The notes under the pieces are model-generated. The model was not told the DNA's origin and ran no database searches. It saw only the letters and a program-made list of their open reading frames with translations. Positions 57,475 through 64,000 of a stretch of 64,000 bases of DNA are shown here, in pieces (the first letter of the stretch is position 1; every line of letters begins with the position of its first letter). Location of the stretch: the NCBI RefSeq assembly GCF_003054445.1, contig NC_042509.1, positions 1,178,001 to 1,242,000 of the forward strand, given 5' to 3'. The stretch comes from Pichia kudriavzevii (Eukaryota; Ascomycota; Pichiomycetes; Pichiales; Pichiaceae). A program made the position numbers and the translations under genes.

Positions 57475-60174
57475 ATGTATAGTTCCATGCTGCTCCGCTC
57501 GTCTACACGTGTAGCGTCCAAGCCGTCCGACAAGGGCACTGCCGATTCTCTAGAGTCCGATTTGGAATACGGGAAGGAGTTGGATCAGGAGATGGAGGTG
57601 GAGGTGGAGTCGGAATACGCCAATAATGAGAACGAGGAAGAAGAAGAGGAAGAGGATGGAGAAGAGGAGGAGAACGAAAATGGAACAGATAGTCGAGTCC
57701 ATACGGATGCTGACCCTGATCAAGATGCTGATCCTGATAATGATCGGTCGATGGATATAGAGAGTGAGAATGAGAGAAAGAGAAGACAGACTGCTTGTAA
57801 GAGGTGCCACTCGCACAAGGTCAAGTGTGATCCTGTTGATCCAACGGTTGAGTTTGGTCCATGTAAGAGGTGTGTGAAGAAAAACGTGCCTTGTGAGTAC
57901 AACAAGGTACTCAAAAGAAGTCGCAAGAATGTTCCATTGACGAAAACTGCAAAGTTGAAATTAAAGAATAGGGAGATTGAGATGCTTAAACTGAAATTGT
58001 CGGAGAAGGACAAGCTTATCAGAAGTTTGAGGGGGTTTACAGATAGTGAGAAAACCGAATTTCTGTCCATTATTCCAAAGGAGGAGAAATTGAAGATTTA
58101 TTTGAATGAAATCGACATTTTAGGAAATCTTGCTCCTAATCAAGGCCAAGATCCAAGTATAACTGAAAGTTTCATCAATGCTTCCGAGAGTAGGGTCCAT
58201 CTCGCAGAAGCATCTAAACCAAACCTCGATTTTATCTCTTCAGGAATCCTCACAATTGATCAGGCAGAATATTTGCTGGATATTTTCAAATCTAAATTCT
58301 ATCCAAAATTCCCCTTTATTGAACTACCAGAAAATCTGGACGTTAATTATCTTAGGATAAATGAACCATTGTTACTAATCATCTTGGTTTATATACCTAT
58401 ATCCATTGAAGATAACAATTCGACCATCTCTTTAGAATCGCAAATTCAACTTGAAAATATAATTTCACAAACAATTGCAGCTGAAACTCTCTCCATTGGT
58501 AATAAAAACTTTCAATTGCTAAAAAATATCCTATTGTATGTTCTATGGTACACTCCCCCAGAGCTTTTCCATAACCGGAGGTACCACATGTTTTCGGCTT
58601 TGTGCGTCTCCATGGCAAACGACTTGGGTATTAATGGTAAGCCCTATTACTTTTATAATAAAGATGATGGATCCGTGAAAAAGGCATTGTTTTCAAATAA
58701 CTTTAAAAGACTGGAATTGAATGCCCTAATGTTGGCTGTTTACGTGAACTATATGTCAATCTCTTTGTTTTTAAAGAGATTTGTCTATTTACAATGGTCA
58801 GGTTTTATGGAACAATCCTGTAATTCTCTTGAGGAAAGTGATTTTAGGGGCTACAAAAGGTTATCTATATTTGCGCAGTCAAACCATTTGATGGAAATTA
58901 TCCATTCGCACTTCCATTTATACTCTGACCAAATTACCGTCCTACAATTATCAAATAAACAGACAAAATTACAATACGCCGAATTTAGGGAGAGGATCAA
59001 TCTATTGAAACAAAAGATTCACTCTTTTGAAGATGAAGATTCCTCTCACTATAATTTGCTTGTATCTTATGTGTATTCAGTGGAAGCGTATCTTTATGAA
59101 CCGTCATTGCAAACTTTCATAAAATCGTCAGAATCCCTGTTGACCGAGTATAAAGATATCTTCTTCTCGGTCTTGAATCTAATTTGCCAATCTTGTGTTT
59201 TATCATTGAAACATTTTTGTCAATTAACAATAGAAGAAATGGCAATAAACCCATTATTTCATACCTCGAGAATTGTCTATACGTCAGGTATGTTACTACG
59301 AATCAGATACCTAAGTTTGACATTACCTAAAACTTTGAAGGCGTCGATATTAACGGATGAATGCTATGAGACAATCAAAACATTACTTGACAAAATAACA
59401 CAATGTACCATGAACTACCCTAAAAATCATTTCATCAAAAAAATAAGGATCGTTTTGGGCATGTTTATTCACACGTGTTTGAATCAATGGCATTCCTCAT
59501 ATAAGTTTCTTTGCAATGAAATCAAAAGGAAAAATCCAAACTTTGTCGATCCAGTAAATCTGGAAAGAAAATCAATGACAGATTCAGCTGATCAACTCGG
59601 AAACAAGCACACAAACAATAACTCTCTGCACTATGTTGAGAACGGTAATTCATTGCCAACAGGCACACCACCCAATTATAACCCCAACTATACTTCGGAT
59701 TTACATACTAAACTACTGAATCCAGTCGAATCAAATTCTCAGTTCAGAAACTCTAAACTGGGGAAAACATTACCTGTCCCTTATAGGTCAGATACGTCCC
59801 TCACAATGCCACCGATATTGCCAGTACCTCTGAATCATCCAAATACATTCAGTACAAACTCATCAATGCCCTTTAGCTCAAGATCATCTATCATCAATCA
59901 TGATATCGACACAAACTTCACTCACCAACAATTGGGAAATGCAAATAATAACGAAAATGCTAATGACAATATCAATGATAACAATAGAGAAGATAATAAT
60001 AATGGAAATCATGGTGAATCTACATTCCCAGGCTCTTTAAACGAAATGGAACTACAGTACATGGCATTTAACGACGAATTCTGGAGTGATTTATTTTTCG
60101 GTGATGGCACTAACCTCCCCGACCCTATAATGGATGATGCAGGTTACACTTTCGGTGTGAATCATCCCCAATAA
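57475..60174 (+). CDS. WAR1: Zn(II)2Cys6 weak-acid-response transcription factor
   Basis: The 899-residue protein has a Zn2Cys6 cluster at Cys108, 111, 118, 130, 133 and 140 (ACKRCHSHKVKCD...GPCKRCVKKNVPC), preceded by a very acidic stretch (residues 40-100) and followed by a heptad-like helix. Beyond the DNA-binding region it shares with S. cerevisiae War1 the segments SGILTIDQAEYLLDIFKSKF, PLFHTSRIVYTSGMLLRIRYLS and, near the end, NDEFWSDLF, which matches War1 NDEFWTDLF. War1 activates the anion pump gene PDR12 under sorbate and benzoate stress. WAR1 (YML076C) adjoins BET5 in S. cerevisiae. The ATG at 57475 is the first in a convincing context. Confidence 0.86.
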   Translation: MYSSMLLRSSTRVASKPSDKGTADSLESDLEYGKELDQEMEVEVESEYANNENEEEEEEEDGEEEENENGTDSRVHTDADPDQDADPDNDRSMDIESENERKRRQTACKRCHSHKVKCDPVDPTVEFGPCKRCVKKNVPCEYNKVLKRSRKNVPLTKTAKLKLKNREIEMLKLKLSEKDKLIRSLRGFTDSEKTEFLSIIPKEEKLKIYLNEIDILGNLAPNQGQDPSITESFINASESRVHLAEASKPNLDFISSGILTIDQAEYLLDIFKSKFYPKFPFIELPENLDVNYLRINEPLLLIILVYIPISIEDNNSTISLESQIQLENIISQTIAAETLSIGNKNFQLLKNILLYVLWYTPPELFHNRRYHMFSALCVSMANDLGINGKPYYFYNKDDGSVKKALFSNNFKRLELNALMLAVYVNYMSISLFLKRFVYLQWSGFMEQSCNSLEESDFRGYKRLSIFAQSNHLMEIIHSHFHLYSDQITVLQLSNKQTKLQYAEFRERINLLKQKIHSFEDEDSSHYNLLVSYVYSVEAYLYEPSLQTFIKSSESLLTEYKDIFFSVLNLICQSCVLSLKHFCQLTIEEMAINPLFHTSRIVYTSGMLLRIRYLSLTLPKTLKASILTDECYETIKTLLDKITQCTMNYPKNHFIKKIRIVLGMFIHTCLNQWHSSYKFLCNEIKRKNPNFVDPVNLERKSMTDSADQLGNKHTNNNSLHYVENGNSLPTGTPPNYNPNYTSDLHTKLLNPVESNSQFRNSKLGKTLPVPYRSDTSLTMPPILPVPLNHPNTFSTNSSMPFSSRSSIINHDIDTNFTHQQLGNANNNENANDNINDNNREDNNNGNHGESTFPGSLNEMELQYMAFNDEFWSDLFFGDGTNLPDPIMDDAGYTFGVNHPQ

Positions 60175-60630
60175 TATATGTAACCTAATCAATATATAAC
60201 CTCTTAATTATACCCCTTTTGTTATGACATGATATAATATGATATGATATTCTGTACACTATCTGCCAAATTACTATAAATGACGACGCTCACTTGTTTG
60301 TGTGTGGTGCGCGGGGTGAATCTTCTCTCACCCCGCGCACCTCTTCTATTTGTCTTGTGTTTGCGTATGTGCCGGTTCCCCCTGCAACCGTCTCGCGATT
60401 GCCCACGGGGGGTTCTCCGTTGTTCCCACAAACTGACATCTAGACTGGGCAGTGGGAACGTGAGACGGAGACTGTGGTGGGAGCATTGGAGGAGTATTGC
60501 CTGGGAGGGAGACGTTTGCTCGATTTTTTCGCTTTCAATGACGAGTAAGTTACAGATATAGCTGGACAGTTGATGATATTGAGTGGTTTAGAGGAATTTT
60601 ATCTTGACTAACCTCATCGAAGTATACAAA
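60175..60630. other. WAR1 3' region and RPL6 promoter
   Basis: This 456-bp region changes from AT-rich (60175-60290) to unusually GC-rich (60300-60510), which carries the shared RP element as a perfect inverted repeat. The final 120 bp before RPL6 is the likely core promoter and leader. Confidence 0.65.
60301..60341. promoter_or_regulatory. RP promoter element as a 14-bp perfect inverted repeat, RPL6
   Basis: The plus strand 60301-60315 reads TGTGTGGTGCGCGGG, matching the RPL41 and RPS0 elements. GGTGCGCGGGGTGA at 60306-60319 is repeated exactly in reverse complement at 60328-60341 with an 8-nt spacer, so two element halves face each other. It lies about 290-330 bp upstream of the RPL6 ATG. 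Bases outside the stem do not pair. Confidence 0.65.
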
Positions 60631-61555
60631 ATGGTTGCTGTATGTATCATCATTGAGAAAGAGAGCGTTTGAAATGGACGGAGCCTGTATTAGCTGAAAG
60701 AGCGGTCAATCAATATTGATTTTATTGATATGAGTCAAGCATGAAGAATATTTTTGGAAAATTCACCAAATCAAGAAAGATAATTAACCAAACCATCTGT
60801 TTTGCAGCTAAGTTAAGAAGTTTCAATTTTTCCCTATTAGAGAGTTTTGGAAGATTACGGGGGAGCCATTGACACTTAACAAACCAAAGAGTTTAAACCA
60901 ACTTTCCACCAAATGTGAATTCACATATAGAATAATAGATTACAAAAGCAACATTAGTTTTTCTTTTTCAGTGGTACCGTTCTGCTTGGTTCTCTCATTT
61001 TGACACGCTTGAACTATAAATACATGAATACTAACATTATAATCACCATTTTTTATTTAATAGGATTTAGTTGCAAAGAAGACCAGAAAGACTGCTAGAC
61101 CACAACAATTAAGACCTACCTTGGTTCCAGGTACCGTTTTAATCTTGTTAGCTGGTAGATTCAGAGGTAAGAGAGTTGTTTACTTGAAGCACTTAGAAGA
61201 CAACACTTTGTTAGTCTCCGGTCCATTCAAGGTCAATGGTGTTCCATTAAGAAGAGTTAACGCTAGATACGTTATTGCAACCTCCACCAAGATCGACGTT
61301 TCTTCTTTGGACTTAGCTAAGTTCAATGCTGCTTACTTTGCAAGAGAAAAGACCAACAAGAAGTCCAAGTCTGAAAAGGACTTCTTCGGTGAAGGTACTG
61401 CAAAGAAGGAAATCAAGTCTGAAAGAGTTGAAGACCAAAAGGTTGTTGACAAGGCTTTAATTGCTGAAATCAAGAAGACTCCTTTATTAAAGCAATACTT
61501 AGCTGCTTCTTTCTCCTTAAAGAACGGTGACAAGCCACATGCAATGGTTTTCTAA
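60631..61555 (+). CDS. RPL6: 60S ribosomal protein eL6, spliced
   Basis: This is ribosomal protein eL6. Exon 2 (61064-61555) encodes 163 residues almost identical to yeast Rpl6: [60 protein letters not shown] and a tail AERVEDQ-like [20 protein letters not shown]. Exon 1 is proposed as only ATG-GTT-GCT (60631-60639), ended by a canonical GTATGT. Phase 0 joining gives [20 protein letters not shown], 166 residues in all. Both S. cerevisiae RPL6 genes also have an intron after a very short first exon, and N-terminal length is the part most variable in the family. Exon 2 is certain; exon 1 is less so. Confidence 0.93.
60640..61063 (+). other. RPL6 intron
   Basis: This 424-nt intron has 5' GTATGT (60640-60645), a perfect TACTAAC at 61029-61035 and a TAG acceptor (61061-61063) 28 nt after it. 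I found no snoRNA boxes inside it. Confidence 0.88.
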
Positions 61556-61886
61556 ATAATTTGGTTTTGATTTTACCCTATATAATATGAGCATATAAAA
61601 AAAATTAATATACAAATAAAATATTAGATCCTCATTTGTGTTAACATGGCATGATTGACATGCTACATTTGTAAATGAATTGCAAGCCACAGGTTGTAGC
61701 CACATGTTGATATTTTTTAAAGACATTTTTTTTCTTTTTTTTTTTTTTTTTTTTGCAGGAATTAAAAAAAATTTCAAATCATTATAAAAAGCTTACTTGA
61801 ATTTATGTGAAAACTCTTTAACCAGTTCTTTCTTGTCTAATTTCCTTCTGTGATCATTTAATTCTTGAATTAGCACAGTTAAAGAG
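61556..61886. other. Intergenic region RPL6-FPR3
   Basis: This 331-bp spacer carries a T tract of about 19 nt near 61736-61754 with nearby short T/C runs, consistent with a promoter nucleosome-free element. I see no gene. Confidence 0.55.
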
Positions 61887-63146
61887 ATGTCTGCTTTATT
61901 ACCGTTAGCCTCCTATAATTTAGAATTACAACCATTTGCTCCACAGCCATGTCAGACTGAGGATTTCCCAATAACTGTTAGACTCACGTTAGCTTCAATT
62001 GACCCTGAACCTGTTGATACCAAAAAGGAACCTTCCACTCTAAGAATTCTGAAAAAGTCTCCTGTTTTTAGTGGTGAAGCCGAGGATGATGACGAAGACG
62101 AAGACGAAGATGATGAAGATGACGAATCAGATGAAGAAATGGAGGATGACAATGAAAACACTAAAGGTAAGCAAAATAGTGAAAGTGAAGGAGATTCTGA
62201 TGATGATGATGATGATGAAATTGAAGATGATGAAGCAATTGAGGAACATGTTATTTGTACCCTTTCCCCATCCACCCAATTTCAACAAACTTTAGATTTA
62301 ACAATTTTACCTGATGAAGAAGTGTTCTTTGTTGTTACTGGTTCCTACACCGTTCACTTAACAGGTAATTACGTCGAACATCCAAACGATGAAGACGAAG
62401 ATGATTATATCTATGGTGATGGATCTGATGATGAGTATGATGATGATGAATATGACTTAACCCCGGATGAAGACGAAATTTATGATTTAGATGATTTAGA
62501 TAATGTCGATGATATTGAAGGTAAGATTGAGGAATTGGTTGAAGAAGACGAAAAGAATCTTAAAAAGAGAGAGTCTGAGCAAGCAGATGAGAAGGAAACC
62601 AAAAAGCAAAAGAAGGAGAAGAAGGAGAAGACAGTTAAGTTCAACAAGGAATTAGAACAAGGCCCAACAGGTCCTGCTGCTGAAGAAAAGAAGGCAGAAA
62701 AGAAGGAGACAAAGAAGGAATCCAAGAAGGAAGAGAAGAAGGAATCCAAGAAGGAAGAAAAGAAAAAGGCCGAGAAGAAGGAAGTAAAGAAGGAGGAGAA
62801 GAAGAAGCCGGCAGTGAAGACTCTTCCAGGTGGAGTGATCATTGAGGATAAAACATTCGGTACTGGGCCAGTGTGTAAGAAGGGACAAAAAGTTGGTGTT
62901 AGATACATTGGTAAATTAAAGAATGGTAAGGTTTTCGATAAGAACACTTCAGGTAGGCCATTCCACTTTGGTCTTGGTAAAGGTGAAGTTATCAAAGGTT
63001 GGGATATAGGTGTTGCGGGCATGGCTGTTGGCGGTGAAAGAAGAATAGTCATTCCTGCTCCAATGGCATATGGATCTCAAAAGTTGCCAGGTATTCCAGC
63101 AAACTCAGAACTCATTTTCGATGTCAAATTGTTATCCATCAAATGA
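61887..63146 (+). CDS. FPR3: Nucleolar FKBP-type prolyl isomerase (Fpr3/Fpr4)
   Basis: The 419-residue protein has the Fpr3/4 architecture. The first 55 residues and about 120-190 form a nucleoplasmin-like core ([37 protein letters not shown]). Two acidic Asp/Glu tracts follow (about 65-120 and 165-215), then a Lys/Glu-rich linker (about 220-305) and an FKBP domain (about 310-419: [58 protein letters not shown]). Fpr3/4 act as histone chaperones and proline isomerases in the nucleolus. S. cerevisiae has FPR3 next to RPL6A and FPR4 next to RPL6B; the RPL6-FPR adjacency here is the single pre-duplication copy, so either name could apply. Confidence 0.93.
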   Translation: MSALLPLASYNLELQPFAPQPCQTEDFPITVRLTLASIDPEPVDTKKEPSTLRILKKSPVFSGEAEDDDEDEDEDDEDDESDEEMEDDNENTKGKQNSESEGDSDDDDDDEIEDDEAIEEHVICTLSPSTQFQQTLDLTILPDEEVFFVVTGSYTVHLTGNYVEHPNDEDEDDYIYGDGSDDEYDDDEYDLTPDEDEIYDLDDLDNVDDIEGKIEELVEEDEKNLKKRESEQADEKETKKQKKEKKEKTVKFNKELEQGPTGPAAEEKKAEKKETKKESKKEEKKESKKEEKKKAEKKEVKKEEKKKPAVKTLPGGVIIEDKTFGTGPVCKKGQKVGVRYIGKLKNGKVFDKNTSGRPFHFGLGKGEVIKGWDIGVAGMAVGGERRIVIPAPMAYGSQKLPGIPANSELIFDVKLLSIK

Positions 63147-63251
63147 TGTTGATAGTGCTTTAAAAGTTGGCCTATATTTTCAATTTTCTAAATAGAATCT
63201 CACTTATATATACATATTTACATAATTAAACACTCTAATAGTATGGAGAAA

Positions 63252-63827
63252 CTAGGCAGGTTTCCAAACGTCATAGTTTTTGGTATTCTTCTTAATTAGA
63301 GAAGTATCTTTTTTGCCGATACCCCTATCGACAATGCTGAATAGATAATCTTTTGGATAATCATGTTTATCAATCAGATGCAATCTTCTCTTCTTGTGAT
63401 CCCTAAACATACGGTCACAACTTTCAACAAAACAACCAAAGACGTGTTCACCCCTTTGTAATTTTATTTTCATAAAGGGATCATGATTTTCACTAATATG
63501 TAATTCCAAGAGTTTGGCCGATGGAAAGTTTTTCTTGCATTCCAAACATGTATTTGTATGGTTCGAGATATAGTGAAGCTCATAATCTGCAAACGTGTCG
63601 AACCTCTGTGGGTTTTCCGAGCACAACGGTGGTAAACTGCACGTAATTTCCCTATCGATGAGGCTCTTTGCCTTTGACTTGACTTTTGAATTTGCTCTTC
63701 GTGTACTTCTTTTAACCTCGTTTGTACCTACTTGCTGTCCTTCAACGTCGGTCTCAAGCAATGGTTGTTTGATGGAGCAGTCAATTTCATCTTCCTCTCC
63801 ATCTTCTCTTTGCCGTTTCAACGGCAT
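63252..63827 (-). CDS. C2H2 zinc-finger protein, ZNF511-like
   Basis: The 191-residue protein has a basic N-terminal 60 residues and then three C2H2-type fingers. The blocks RFDTFADYELHYISNHTNTC, ECKKNFPSAKLLELHISENH and CFVESCDRMFRDHKKRRLHLIDKHDYPKDYLF match the order and spacing of the ZNF511 family, including the DYELHY and HISE-H landmarks. Human ZNF511 has a poorly defined role. No other domain is visible, and the basic N-terminus suggests a nuclear protein. It converges with FPR3 (105 bp apart). Confidence 0.85.
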   Translation of the reverse strand: MPLKRQREDGEEDEIDCSIKQPLLETDVEGQQVGTNEVKRSTRRANSKVKSKAKSLIDREITCSLPPLCSENPQRFDTFADYELHYISNHTNTCLECKKNFPSAKLLELHISENHDPFMKIKLQRGEHVFGCFVESCDRMFRDHKKRRLHLIDKHDYPKDYLFSIVDRGIGKKDTSLIKKNTKNYDVWKPA

Positions 63828-64000
63828 CCTCTATTTCCCTGAAAGTATAATGGAGTACTCTATTGTTTTACCTGAGTGCCTCCAAACTAATGGGTGCAAT
63901 TTTGCATCTCTTAACGAAAAGTTCCCAATTTTTTTTTTTGTCTCTATTATATAGCCTTTTTCTCATTTCTCTCCTTTTTTTTTCATGTTCCCTGAAGTTG
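63828..64000. other. Window end: zinc-finger gene promoter region
   Basis: The last 173 bp is the upstream region of the ZNF511-like gene. It has T-runs and no recognisable gene. Confidence 0.5.

Overview
This window is ordinary nuclear chromosome from a budding yeast (Saccharomycotina). Genes are dense and mostly intronless. The two clear introns, both in ribosomal-protein genes, have yeast-type signals (5' GTATGT, TACTAAC branch point). Intergenic DNA is AT-rich with poly(dA/dT) and TA runs. Gene content and order suggest a lineage that did not undergo the Saccharomyces whole-genome duplication: neighbours that lie on two duplicated S. cerevisiae segments are merged here into single runs, and genes lost in S. 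cerevisiae (an OHCU decarboxylase and a U5-40K/SNRNP40-like protein) are present. A Pichia-type yeast is plausible, but this is inference. I see no rRNA, tRNA, CRISPR array, transposon or viral element.

Left block (1-16.1 kb): 3' part of a probable RBS1-like gene, OHCU decarboxylase, RDI1, PP2A catalytic subunit, the 25-codon RPL41, MRX19, SRF1, CDC53, LYS20/21, INH1 and an SNRNP40-like WD40 gene. Most of these match S. cerevisiae chromosome IV neighbours from two ohnologous segments (YDL131-135 and YDL181-189).

Middle block (16.1-38.9 kb): a divergent SNF2-family ATPase, RSM27, GPI1, spliced RPS0 (order as in YGR214-216), AIM14, AMA1, MTC6, ALG10, a short GST-like protein, a TANGO2/NRDE protein, allantoicase and EFM3. 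It is followed by about 2 kb without a supportable protein gene (38.9-40.8 kb).

Right block (40.8-64 kb): an unrecognised coiled-coil protein, a small unrecognised basic-tailed protein, TCB3, COG8, VMA6, ENT3, a tiny membrane protein candidate, BET5, SNG1, WAR1, spliced RPL6, an FPR3/4-type nucleolar FKBP and a ZNF511-like zinc-finger protein. Several belong to the S. cerevisiae YML071-077 / YLR447-449 ohnologous pair of segments.

The genes do not form one pathway. Two purine-degradation enzymes are 35 kb apart. Two tethering-complex subunits (COG8, BET5) and two ER lumenal or membrane glycosylation genes (GPI1, ALG10) are present but not clustered. The most notable non-coding signals are a near-identical promoter element (TGTGYGGTGYRCGGG) shared by all three cytosolic ribosomal-protein genes (RPL41, RPS0, RPL6), which at RPL6 becomes a perfect 14-bp GC-rich inverted repeat; a canonical G-quadruplex motif near 43.98 kb; a 5 x 20-nt higher-order repeat near 52.3 kb; and the 2-kb gene-free stretch. 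I did not find a convincing new multi-gene system.
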